DNA of 51,455 nt from Akkermansia muciniphila (GTDB taxonomy: Bacteria > Verrucomicrobiota > Verrucomicrobiia > Limisphaerales > UBA9464). The stretch spans positions 1 through 51,455 of the forward strand of contig CAMDGV010000031.1 in NCBI GenBank assembly GCA_945898055.1, given 5' to 3'. How positions within the stretch are numbered: position 1 is the first letter of the stretch; each line of letters starts with the position of its first letter. Below, piece by piece: positions 1 through 7,400 of this stretch. A program made the translations under genes and the position numbers. A model generated the notes under the pieces. The model ran no database searches. It was not told where the DNA came from and worked only from the letters and a program-made list of their open reading frames with translations.

Positions 1-185
1 GCAGCGACCAGCCCTGGAAACAAGTCGCTACTTTCATCGTCTGGCATTCCCCACAATAAGTCTGCCTACGAAAAAAATCGCTCAAAATTCAGGGATTTGA
101 ACTCGCACCTGATTCCTAGGCTTTACCCCCATTCTTCTGAGGTCTGAAGCTCACACCTCGCGCACAGGACCTTGCCATTCTGCGT

Positions 186-1592
186 ATGGTTCCGTTCGTG
201 GAACGAAATTACAATGTGGTTGAACTCGGACCTCGCGGCACCGGAAAGAGCCACTTGTTTCAACAAGTCTCCCCGTACGCCCATTTGGTGTCGGGCGGTA
301 AGTCCTCCGTTGCCCGAATGTTCGTGAACAACACAAGCGGCCAGAGAGGCCTTGTTTGCCAGTACGACGTGGTCTGCTTCGACGAAGTCTCCGGCATTTC
401 CTTCGACTCAAATGATGGTGTGAACATCATGAAGGGCTATATGGAGTCTGGCGAGTTCAGCCGCGGCAAAGAGAGCATTCGCGCCGAGGGTGGCATCGTG
501 CTCGTCGGCAACTTCGACGTAGACGTCCAGCATCAGCAACGTGTGGGGCACCTGTTCGGACCACTCCCTCCAGAAATGCGCGGGGACACCGCTTTCATGG
601 ACCGTATCCACGCCTATATCCCGGGCTGGGACATCCCTAAGATTAGCAAGGCCGAGCTGACCAACCACTTCGGACTCGTCAGCGATTTCCTCTCCGAATG
701 CTGGAACCAAGTCCGCCGCCAAAGTCGGCAAAGTATCCTCACCGGACGTGTCCACCTGGGAGGAGCTCTCAGCGGACGCGATACCACAGCTATTCAAAAG
801 ACCGTCAGCGGACTCATCAAACTGATGTCACCGAACCCGGAGACACCGGTTTCGAACGAACTCTTGGAATGGGCCGTTCGCCTCGCTCTCGAATGCCGTC
901 GCCGGGTGAAAGAACAGCAAAAGCGAATCGTCCCGGCAGAGTTTCGAAATACTCAGTTCAGCTACTCCATCGGCGACGAAGGTGTGGAGAAGTTTGTCGC
1001 CACTCCTGAGCTTTACAGCGAAGATAGCGTGGGGAGCGACCCGCTGCCACCGGGTCAGGTCTGGGTGATGTCACCTGGAGGTGGAGATGAAGGTTGCGGC
1101 CTCTATCGTGTTGACGTGACCGAGGGCCCCGGCAGTGGAGTCAAGATTCTCAACCAACCCACCCCGGCCCCTTTCAAGGAAAGCGTTCGGTGCGCCGAAC
1201 AAAACCTATTCGTGCGTGCGCAAAGCCTCGTGGGAGACCGAGACCCACGCCAACACGAGTTCTGCATCCAACTCCGAGCCTTCGACGCCGCGAAAAGCGG
1301 AAACTCTGTCGGAATCGGTATCCTCCTCGCGCTCTGCTCTTCCCTACTCCAGAAGAGTCTCAAAGGAGGAACCATTGTAGCGGGTGGCCTCAACCTCGGT
1401 GGTTCCATCGAATCGATTTACAACCCGATCTCTGTCGTCGAGGTCGCCGTCGAAAAAGGTGCAGCGAACATCCTCATGCCCATATCCAGTCGCCGGCAAC
1501 TCAATGACCTGCCCGACGACCTCGCAGCGAAGATAACCATCCACTACTACCTCGATGCGAAGGATGCCCTGCTGAAGGCGTTGGCGGCTTAG
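186..1592 (+). CDS. brxL: BREX Lon-like protein BrxL, N-terminally truncated
   Basis: BrxL is the AAA+ Lon-protease-like effector of type 1 BREX phage-defence systems. Visible are the Walker A motif GPRGTGKS (residues 15-22), Walker B VVCFDE (62-67), and a C-terminal Lon-type domain from about residue 330, with KSGNSVGIG near 370 and VEKGAANILMP further on, where the Ser/Lys dyad of such domains would lie. Family members are usually about 650-700 residues; this one has 468, so roughly 200 N-terminal residues are missing. In-frame codons upstream of the ATG still read like BrxL (DLAILRMVPFVERNYN) back to a TGA at 138-140, so Met1 is probably an internal residue and the gene is 5'-truncated or disrupted. 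No other BREX gene is in the window; any would lie to the left. A DUF4268 gene follows after 16 bp. Family assignment is firm; activity is doubtful. Confidence 0.85.
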   Translation: MVPFVERNYNVVELGPRGTGKSHLFQQVSPYAHLVSGGKSSVARMFVNNTSGQRGLVCQYDVVCFDEVSGISFDSNDGVNIMKGYMESGEFSRGKESIRAEGGIVLVGNFDVDVQHQQRVGHLFGPLPPEMRGDTAFMDRIHAYIPGWDIPKISKAELTNHFGLVSDFLSECWNQVRRQSRQSILTGRVHLGGALSGRDTTAIQKTVSGLIKLMSPNPETPVSNELLEWAVRLALECRRRVKEQQKRIVPAEFRNTQFSYSIGDEGVEKFVATPELYSEDSVGSDPLPPGQVWVMSPGGGDEGCGLYRVDVTEGPGSGVKILNQPTPAPFKESVRCAEQNLFVRAQSLVGDRDPRQHEFCIQLRAFDAAKSGNSVGIGILLALCSSLLQKSLKGGTIVAGGLNLGGSIESIYNPISVVEVAVEKGAANILMPISSRRQLNDLPDDLAAKITIHYYLDAKDALLKALAA

Positions 1593-1608
1593 AGAAAAGG
1601 ACCACGCC

Positions 1609-2568
1609 ATGCCCTCCCCTCTCGGCTCCCTCGAACCCGTTGACCTCCGGACCATCTGGCCCGACGAGGCCCGCGACTTCACCCCTTGGTTAGCCCAAGA
1701 AGAAAATCTTCGCCGCCTGTCTGACGCCCTGAACCTGGAGTTGGAACTCGACCGGGTGGAGGTGGCGGTGGGCCCCTATTCTGCCGACATCGTTGCCACA
1801 GACGCCTCCTCCAACAGCAAGGTGGTCATCGAGAACCAACTCGAAAAGACCAACCACGACCACCTCGGGAAGGTCCTCACCTACGCCTCCGGGCTCGAAG
1901 CACGAATCCTCATCTGGATCGCCAAGAAGTTCACCGAAGAGCACCGGCAAGCCTTTGACTATCTGAACGAATGCACTGCTGGGCGTCTTCGCCTTTACGG
2001 CGTCGAAGTGGAGGTGCTTCGCATCGGGGATTCGCTCCCGGCACCTCACTTCCGCCTCGTTTTTACACCGAACGACTCTGTCGCTGCGGCGCACAACGCG
2101 ACCGCCGGAGTGTCGGACACCAAGTCGCTCTATCTGGATTTTTGGACGGGATTCCGGGACTTCTGCCGCACGGATGGAGAGACCTTCAGCCTTCAAACTC
2201 CAAGGCCTCAACACTGGTATACCGTCAGCATCGGACGCAGTGGTTTCTCCATCAGCCTGACCACCAGCACGCTGCACAACCGCATCGGCTGCGAACTCTA
2301 CCTGCGAGGACCGACGGCCAAGCAGTCGTTCAAGCGGCTTAAAGATGGCCAAGGTGAAATCGAAAAAGCTCGAGGCTCAATAGATTGGCAGGAGCCCCCA
2401 GAAAAACAGGACTGCCGGATTGTCGATTACCTGAAGGATTTCGACCCTAGTAACCGTTCAGGATGGGAACAGGGATTTCGCTGGCTGAAGAAACGCACTG
2501 AAGAATTCAGAAGCGTATTCGGGCCCCGAATCCGAGCGATTTCGGGAGTGGATGAAGCCGATTCATAG
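1609..2568 (+). CDS. DUF4268 / PD-(D/E)XK nuclease-like protein
   Basis: This 319-residue protein has the two parts typical of DUF4268 proteins. The N-terminal half is a restriction-endonuclease-like fold with Asp60 (SADIVATD), then E75-N76-Q77 in VVIENQLEKTNHDHLGKVL; the D...ExQ pattern matches a PD-(D/E)XK-type active site. The C-terminal half (about 150-319) is the DUF4268 region. Such genes are common next to restriction-modification and BREX loci, which fits its place 16 bp after brxL. An AAAGGA ribosome-binding site stands about 7 nt before the ATG. A nuclease role in defence is inferred from the fold and neighbourhood; nothing here shows its target. Confidence 0.8.
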   Translation: MPSPLGSLEPVDLRTIWPDEARDFTPWLAQEENLRRLSDALNLELELDRVEVAVGPYSADIVATDASSNSKVVIENQLEKTNHDHLGKVLTYASGLEARILIWIAKKFTEEHRQAFDYLNECTAGRLRLYGVEVEVLRIGDSLPAPHFRLVFTPNDSVAAAHNATAGVSDTKSLYLDFWTGFRDFCRTDGETFSLQTPRPQHWYTVSIGRSGFSISLTTSTLHNRIGCELYLRGPTAKQSFKRLKDGQGEIEKARGSIDWQEPPEKQDCRIVDYLKDFDPSNRSGWEQGFRWLKKRTEEFRSVFGPRIRAISGVDEADS

Positions 2569-2570
2569 CG

Positions 2571-3143
2571 ATGAGCAATCCCCTTAATTCCGAGGACTAT
2601 GTCTCAGGTGCGTTGGCCGCTGCTACCGGGGACATCGAGGTGAAACCGGTGGCGGGGGGCAATTATGAATCAACGGTGTACCAATGGTATCGGGTCTACG
2701 ACACGAGAAGCGACGAATGCCGAGCCGTACTAGCAGGAGACAACGATGATGGCGGAACTCCGTTTTGTGAACCCTGTGACCCAGACGACAAAACCGAATT
2801 CACGAAGGCCTTTATCAAGACATTGAGGTTTGGTGGATCAGAGGATGACCCATCTTCTTGGACGTGCATTTTGGAGGACGGTTGGGTGGACCAAGAATGG
2901 ATTGATTTACAGGTTATGAGACCAATTCTCGAAAAGGGCGCTGCGGAACTTGGAACCAATTTTGACTTCAACGTTTGGGCAGTAAAAGGAGTCCTAGGGA
3001 AGAAACCTAAAGGGAAAAAACGGAAGCAGGCGGAACCACAACCTGCGATACTTCAGGCCGAACCACCGGTACCGCTACTAAACGGCGTTGATAGGCCGGT
3101 GGCTGATAGGGCTGAAATCGCAGTGCGACGCTCGTCGGGCTGA
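2571..3143 (+). CDS. hypothetical protein
   Basis: I do not recognise this 190-residue protein. It starts 2 bp after the DUF4268 stop, so it is probably cotranscribed with it. The first ~145 residues are acidic and look like a folded domain with several Cys and Trp (FCEPCDPDD, SWTCILEDGW). A basic linker follows (KKPKGKKRKQ), then a Pro-rich low-complexity tail. The last ~20 residues (from NGVDRPVADR) look like read-through into non-coding DNA, so the original stop may have been lost. It has no signal peptide and no membrane segment. Confidence 0.55.
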   Translation: MSNPLNSEDYVSGALAAATGDIEVKPVAGGNYESTVYQWYRVYDTRSDECRAVLAGDNDDGGTPFCEPCDPDDKTEFTKAFIKTLRFGGSEDDPSSWTCILEDGWVDQEWIDLQVMRPILEKGAAELGTNFDFNVWAVKGVLGKKPKGKKRKQAEPQPAILQAEPPVPLLNGVDRPVADRAEIAVRRSSG

Positions 3144-3161
3144 AATTTTTGCGCGTTCTGA

Positions 3162-3209
3162 GAAAACCGGACACCTGTCGGTTTCGAATCGGATTTGGTG
3201 TCTGTTTTC
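3162..3209. terminator. hairpin between convergent genes
   Basis: An inverted repeat lies between the rightward gene ending at 3143 and the leftward gene ending at 3234. Arms GAAAAC (3162-3167) and GACACC (3170-3175) pair with GGTGTC (3197-3202) and GTTTTC (3204-3209), with a 2-nt versus 1-nt bulge. There is no clear T-run on either side, so a terminator role is a guess from its position. Confidence 0.35.
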
Positions 3210-3233
3210 CCCGCGAAACCTTATTTCACTGAC

Positions 3234-3506
3234 CTACTTCTTGCCGAGACGCTTGGCCCTCATTCGGGCCGTCCATGACGCTGCCGCATCCATCGCTCCC
3301 GATTGCGCGTGCTCGTCCTGTTCCTCCTGCAATGACGCCAAATGATCGTCTAACCACTGACCGGTAGAAGGAGGAGGCTCAGGAGACGATGTTTGCGTCC
3401 GGACCAGTGGCCCCTTGGCCAATTGGCGCACCATCGAGCGGCGTGAGACTTCCGACCGAATAGTTGCCTGCCCCTCATCCCCTGAGTTGTCCTGATTGTT
3501 CTTCAT
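3234..3506 (-). CDS. small charged hypothetical protein
   Basis: A 90-residue hydrophilic protein, not recognised. It begins MKNNQDNSGDEG, has a Ser/Pro-rich middle and ends basic (MRAKRLGKK). The ATG at 3506 is chosen over the GTG at 3524 because a GGTGGAG sequence lies about 13 nt upstream of it. It is the last gene of the leftward block and starts 37 bp after the first of three tandem paralogues. It shares their size, charge and basic C-terminus, but I see no convincing alignment to them. Confidence 0.5.
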   Translation of the reverse strand: MKNNQDNSGDEGQATIRSEVSRRSMVRQLAKGPLVRTQTSSPEPPPSTGQWLDDHLASLQEEQDEHAQSGAMDAAASWTARMRAKRLGKK

Positions 3507-3542
3507 AGATTTTTGCTTCTCCACCGAGCATGAAGCGCTGCC

Positions 3543-3755
3543 CTATTTCTTCCTGGGACGGTAATCCCGCTGGCTGAACATCTCGGCCAGCAACTGGAAG
3601 TCCTCCGGACCTGGGGTCCACGGCTTGGCTGGCATCTGGCCCGCTAGGAACCTGTCGTCTTTGCTCGGCGATGGGGAGCCTGCGACCCAGTTCCGCAGCA
3701 CGGCTAGTACTTCCTGGTTCGATTGGTCGGGCTGTGGCGTATTCTTTAAGTCCAT
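3543..3755 (-). CDS. tandem small paralogue A
   Basis: A 70-residue unknown protein, one of three tandem paralogues downstream of the SNF2 helicase. Its order is MDLKNTPQPDQ, a variable stretch, LRNWV, SKDDRFLAGQM, then the block WTPGPEDFQLLAEM and the basic end SQRDYRPRKK. The ATG at 3755 is taken over a TTG six bases upstream. Copies A and B are almost identical except at about residues 13-31, and the 3' half is conserved in all three. Such strong conservation of the C-terminal ~35 residues with changes elsewhere suggests a translated protein under constraint, or recent gene conversion. No known domain is recognised. Confidence 0.65.
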   Translation of the reverse strand: MDLKNTPQPDQSNQEVLAVLRNWVAGSPSPSKDDRFLAGQMPAKPWTPGPEDFQLLAEMFSQRDYRPRKK

Positions 3756-3795
3756 AAACAATTGTGGAAACAGTTCCGTTTTTCTTGTGGCTGAC

Positions 3796-4008
3796 CTACT
3801 TCTTCCTGGGACGGTAATCCCGCTGGCTGAACATCTCGGCCAGCAACTGGAAGTCCTCCGGCCCTGGGGTCCACGGCTTGGCTTGCATCTGGCCCGCTAG
3901 GAACCTGTCGTCTTTGCTCTGCGATTGAGCGCCTCCTACCCAGTTCCTGAGCAAGGCTACTCGATCCAGGCTCGATTGGTCGGGCTGTGGCGTATTCTTC
4001 AAGTCCAT
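3796..4008 (-). CDS. tandem small paralogue B
   Basis: A 70-residue protein nearly identical to copy A. It differs mainly in the segment after PQPDQS (LDRVALLRNWVGGAQSQ against QEVLAVLRNWVAGSPSP). It ends with the same WTPGPEDFQLLAEM and SQRDYRPRKK. Its stop lies exactly 253 bp from that of copy A and 253 bp from that of copy C, so the array is a tandem duplication of one gene plus its leader. The short leader upstream of the start (containing ACAATTG and GTTTCC) is also repeated. Function unknown. Confidence 0.65.
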   Translation of the reverse strand: MDLKNTPQPDQSSLDRVALLRNWVGGAQSQSKDDRFLAGQMQAKPWTPGPEDFQLLAEMFSQRDYRPRKK

Positions 4009-4048
4009 AAACAATTGTGGAAACAGTTCCGTTTTTCTTGTTGTTGAC

Positions 4049-4264
4049 CTACCTCTTCCTTGGACGGTAATCCCGCTGACTCAACATCTCGGCCAGCAAC
4101 TGGAAGTCCTCCGGCCCCGGGGTCCATCCCTTCGACGGAACTTGGCCCATCAGATACCTGTCCTGAGTCGAGGACGGCTTTCCGGCGCCCCAGTTCATCT
4201 CCAAGCATAGTTCCGCCAATGTCCTTGGCTTTTGCGGTGGCGTATTCGTGTCTTCGGGTTTCAT
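4049..4264 (-). CDS. tandem small paralogue C, divergent N-terminus
   Basis: A 71-residue protein beginning MKPEDTNTPPQKPRTLAE. The N-terminal half is clearly diverged from copies A and B, but the motif order is the same: NWGAGKPS, DRYLMGQV, KGWTPGPEDFQLLAEM, SQRDYRPRKR. The start at 4264 gives a length like the sister copies; a longer reading frame upstream would run into the helicase gene. It begins 59 bp after the helicase stop and is probably in the same transcript. It is probably the oldest copy, with A and B produced by a later duplication. Confidence 0.65.
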   Translation of the reverse strand: MKPEDTNTPPQKPRTLAELCLEMNWGAGKPSSTQDRYLMGQVPSKGWTPGPEDFQLLAEMLSQRDYRPRKR

Positions 4265-4323
4265 TTTTATGCGGTTCAGTTTCTGTGGTCTAAATTTGAG
4301 AATGAGGGCGTTCCTGAAAGGTC

Positions 4324-6123
4324 TCACCCGAAGACTTCTTCGAATCCGATCGGGGTCGAGCCAGCTCGCAGAGCCCGTTTCAGGTTGGTAGCATGACGGC
4401 ACGCTCCCCGATACTCGAAGCCAGGACAGGAACAGGTGACGTCGGATTCCTCGTAGGTCAGTTCGTAGTGTTTTCCGCGGCCCGAAGAACTTTCGATCCG
4501 GAAGCGTCGAGACTTCGGTCGGGCCAGTACCCGGGCCAGTGCCAATAAGGTGTCCCGCGTGACATGGGTCGATAGCCGGCGCTCACCGCTAGTGTCTGCG
4601 GTGGCAGTTGCCTCATCGCGCCGGACATCCTCCAAGACCGCTTCCGCCCATTCCTCCGGGGTCAGTGGAACCTCTGCTTCAGCGAGTCGAGGGGATATCC
4701 GGGCCACCAAAGACTCCAACTCCATCAGAACGTCACGGGTAGCCAATGGGGACAACGCTCCGCCATCCACGACGGCTTCAATCAATGCAGTTTTCACCTG
4801 CAGGACGTTTCGAACAAACTCGTCGATGCTTCCACGGGCTGTGAGATAGTGGACGGTAACCGATGCCTGCTGACCGATGCGATAGGCCCGATCTTCTGCC
4901 TGCCAATGGTTGGTGGGCACCCAATCTAAGTCATTGAAAACCACGTGACGCGCCTGCGTGAGATTCAGACCAACTCCGCCAGCAATCAAATTGGCCAAGA
5001 ATATCCGCACGGTGGAATCTTGTTGAAAGCGGTCCACCAAGGCCTGGCGTTTGTCGGTAGGAGTGCTGCCCGTCAGTGTCACGGCTGCCTCACCAAAGTG
5101 GCGGGTCAAGGCAGCGATGGGTGCGTCGAAGCATGAAAAAACGATCACTTTCTCGCCCTGTGCCACAATTGATTCGGCAAGGTCTTGTGTGGACTGGATC
5201 TTGGCGCGGGCAATTTTTTCCCGAGCCTTGATGATCTTCGCCAACAGACGACTGCGACTCGCCTGTGGGCGGTCATCGGCCTTGCTGGCGACGAGCGTGG
5301 CAAACACTTCGCGAATCTCGGCGGCGGCAGTCTCGGGAGCTATTTCTACATCCACCCACGTGCGGGTTTTTGGCGGCAGGTCGAGCACGTCTTCCTTGCG
5401 CCGGCGCAGCATCGAACCGTGGAGTTGCAGGGTGAGTTCCTCGAGGTTGCTGGCACCGTCAGTGACCCAGCCGTAATCGTTTTTCTCGGCCGCGCAGTAA
5501 CGCTTGGCGAAACTCAGAAAACTGCGACCCAGCGGGTGGTGAATGAACTGGAGCAGAGGAAAGAGATCCCGGGGTCGATTGGTGAGTGGTGTACCGGTCA
5601 GGGCGTGAACGGCCGCCTCAGGCGCTATCTCAAGCACCAAGCGTCGCCCCAGCTTGCTTCGCTGACTTTCGTGATTCTTAAGAAGATGGGCCTCATCGAA
5701 CACGACACCTTTCCATTCCATCAGTTCCAACTCTTTGAAGCGTTTTCCAAGGATGTCGTAGTTTAGGATCACCCACCCGGTGAAGCCATCGGCAGTCCCC
5801 CCATCTTTACTTCCAGACAGGACAGCGCACTCGGCCTTTGGATCAACGTTTCGTATTTCCCTCACCCAGTTCCACTTCACGGAGGCAGGACAAAGGACCA
5901 AGTAAGGGCCTGTAGGTTCGGCGTGGCGCAGGGCTAGAATTGATTGCCGGGTTTTCCCTAAGCCCATGTCGTCGGCAAGGATGGCGCGACGGCGGGCCAA
6001 GAGAAATGCAATACCCTCGACTTGATGGGCAAACAGGCCTTTCGACAAGGTGAGTGCTTGATCAAAGGCGGCTTCCTCAACTTCCGAGGAAGGGGAGATA
6101 GTGGAGAAGTCAGAGGTGTTCAT
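4324..6123 (-). CDS. SNF2-family helicase with C-terminal SWIM zinc finger
   Basis: A 599-residue SNF2/SMARCAL1-like ATP-dependent DNA translocase. Visible are the Q-like FAHQVEGIAFL, Walker A DDMGLGKT (51-58), the DEAH box (142-145), TGTPLTNR, and the C-terminal helicase half with FLANLIAGGVGLNLT and motif VI QAEDRAYRIGQ. The C-terminus carries a SWIM zinc finger, CSCPGFEYRGACRH (564-577, CxCx8CxH), expected to bind DNA or a protein partner. The ATG at 6123 is chosen because the upstream in-frame extension is Pro/Arg-rich and does not resemble the family. In many bacterial SNF2 proteins SWIM is N-terminal, so the C-terminal placement is worth noting. It sits between an unknown 350-residue gene and the triplicated small genes, all leftward. 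A role in DNA repair, defence or chromatin remodelling is inference. Confidence 0.88.
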   Translation of the reverse strand: MNTSDFSTISPSSEVEEAAFDQALTLSKGLFAHQVEGIAFLLARRRAILADDMGLGKTRQSILALRHAEPTGPYLVLCPASVKWNWVREIRNVDPKAECAVLSGSKDGGTADGFTGWVILNYDILGKRFKELELMEWKGVVFDEAHLLKNHESQRSKLGRRLVLEIAPEAAVHALTGTPLTNRPRDLFPLLQFIHHPLGRSFLSFAKRYCAAEKNDYGWVTDGASNLEELTLQLHGSMLRRRKEDVLDLPPKTRTWVDVEIAPETAAAEIREVFATLVASKADDRPQASRSRLLAKIIKAREKIARAKIQSTQDLAESIVAQGEKVIVFSCFDAPIAALTRHFGEAAVTLTGSTPTDKRQALVDRFQQDSTVRIFLANLIAGGVGLNLTQARHVVFNDLDWVPTNHWQAEDRAYRIGQQASVTVHYLTARGSIDEFVRNVLQVKTALIEAVVDGGALSPLATRDVLMELESLVARISPRLAEAEVPLTPEEWAEAVLEDVRRDEATATADTSGERRLSTHVTRDTLLALARVLARPKSRRFRIESSSGRGKHYELTYEESDVTCSCPGFEYRGACRHATNLKRALRAGSTPIGFEEVFG

Positions 6124-6299
6124 ACTGATGGTTTTGAGGATACCGCAGGGGGTCAGACATCTGCTGGGGTAGGGAGGGCGGTGGCTAGGGAAAACCGGAG
6201 GTGACGCGTGTTCCAAAGCCCTGGTGTGCCGATGCATCACCGAGGTGCGTCCAGTGACATTGATTCATGTTGATGCCGTTTTTATGGATATCTACCCGG

Positions 6300-7352
6300 C
6301 TACTTGGGTGTTGTTTCAATAAATCCCCGCCACCAGAGGAAGTCGTAGGCGTGACGGAGGGCCACGTTTTCTGCACCGGGATCGTTCGCTCCGAACAGGC
6401 CAGGATGGGTCCGGAAGATCCACAGACGAAGGGTCTCCAGGAGAGTGCCTTCCGATGCTGCGTCCGATGTCGGGCCGGAGTTTGCCTCATAGAACGAGCG
6501 GAGATGCCCCATCTGATCCTGTCCGATTTCGGTCAATAGGGCGTTTACCACGGGCGACGACGACTCGCCGTGGCTACGACCCTGTATGACGGCATCGAGA
6601 AGGAACGATCGCAGTGTTCCCTGCGTGCTCCGCATGTGACCGAGGCTGACGCCAATGGCTGCTGACAGTACTTCGCCCTCGGCGGGGCGTCCGTAGGTGC
6701 TGCGGATGAAGGCCTGCCATGGATTCATGTCCCGGCGCAACCTCGTGGCCAAAAGAGCCTGGCTAGCGAAGCGTTGATCAAACCGGGCAGCATCGAGTTC
6801 CGCGGCCAGCATCCCGCACACCAAGGGGTGGGTTTGCGCCGCGCCGTGCCCCATCGATAATCCAAGGCGCCACAGCGACGTAGGCATCTCCATGGACTCA
6901 TGCGTCAGCCACTGACCGACCCAGTTCCGGAGACGACTCAATGGAGCGGGGCCTGCAACGGTATCCAAACTTGCCGCCACGGCAGCTCCCCGGGTCACCA
7001 GAGTGTCCGGGACAGGGTCGAGCAAAGCGTCGGGGAGAGGTAGCCCTTGTAGGGCCATCTCCGCGCCCTGAGCAAATCCTAGCGCGAAGTAGCGCGGTGC
7101 TTCCGTAGGCCGATCGGTGAGCCCAAGGAAAGTCTTCAGCCAAGCCAACACCTCATCGAGCGTCGGACACGGATCCGGTTGGCGGTCCCGGAGCCAGGCC
7201 CAGTAGGCCGCTGCCTCAACCGGCCGGGTCCAGAGGCCACCGGGAGCCAGTTCGAACCCAAGCTGCGCCTCTGCGGCCCGCTCCTCGGGGCTCTTCTTGG
7301 GTAGGTCTACCGATGGGCAGAAGCGGAGACCGGAGTACAGTTGCTCAGACAT
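6300..7352 (-). CDS. hypothetical protein upstream of SNF2 helicase
   Basis: An unrecognised 350-residue soluble protein. It is rich in Ala, Leu and Trp, with many amphipathic helices predicted by eye and no signal peptide, membrane helix or catalytic signature I can name. It contains LSRLRNWVGQWL near residue 140, which resembles the LRNWV of the downstream small proteins; the match is short and may be chance. It is the first gene of the leftward block, 177 bp upstream of the helicase start. The initiator ATG at 7352 follows a separate short intergenic region after the surface-protein gene, so a promoter is expected around 7353-7400. Confidence 0.6.
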   Translation of the reverse strand: MSEQLYSGLRFCPSVDLPKKSPEERAAEAQLGFELAPGGLWTRPVEAAAYWAWLRDRQPDPCPTLDEVLAWLKTFLGLTDRPTEAPRYFALGFAQGAEMALQGLPLPDALLDPVPDTLVTRGAAVAASLDTVAGPAPLSRLRNWVGQWLTHESMEMPTSLWRLGLSMGHGAAQTHPLVCGMLAAELDAARFDQRFASQALLATRLRRDMNPWQAFIRSTYGRPAEGEVLSAAIGVSLGHMRSTQGTLRSFLLDAVIQGRSHGESSSPVVNALLTEIGQDQMGHLRSFYEANSGPTSDAASEGTLLETLRLWIFRTHPGLFGANDPGAENVALRHAYDFLWWRGFIETTPK

Positions 7353-7400
7353 GGGAGATTCCTAACTTTACCCGCAATTATTCTTCGCCGTCAGCACCGA

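Larger units (their letters stand above)
3543..4264 (-). repeat. three-copy tandem gene array, 253-bp period
   Basis: The stops of the three small genes lie at 3543, 3796 and 4049, an exact 253-bp period. Copies A and B are nearly identical along the whole unit, including the intergenic leader. Copy C is similar mainly over its 3' half, the part that encodes WTPGPEDFQLLAEM. Confidence 0.85.

Noticed and set aside
85-130. tRNA-like sequence on the minus strand (GAGTTCAAATCCC and surrounding bases)
   Set aside because: The T-stem pairs at only two or three positions, no acceptor or D-arm fits, and no CCA follows.
1690-2352. 220-residue minus-strand frame inside the DUF4268 gene
   Set aside because: Shadow of a real gene; no family features.
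3543-4264. CRISPR-like or non-coding tandem repeat
   Set aside because: The 253-bp unit encodes a conserved protein with indels kept in frame, and divergence concentrates in one part of the protein.
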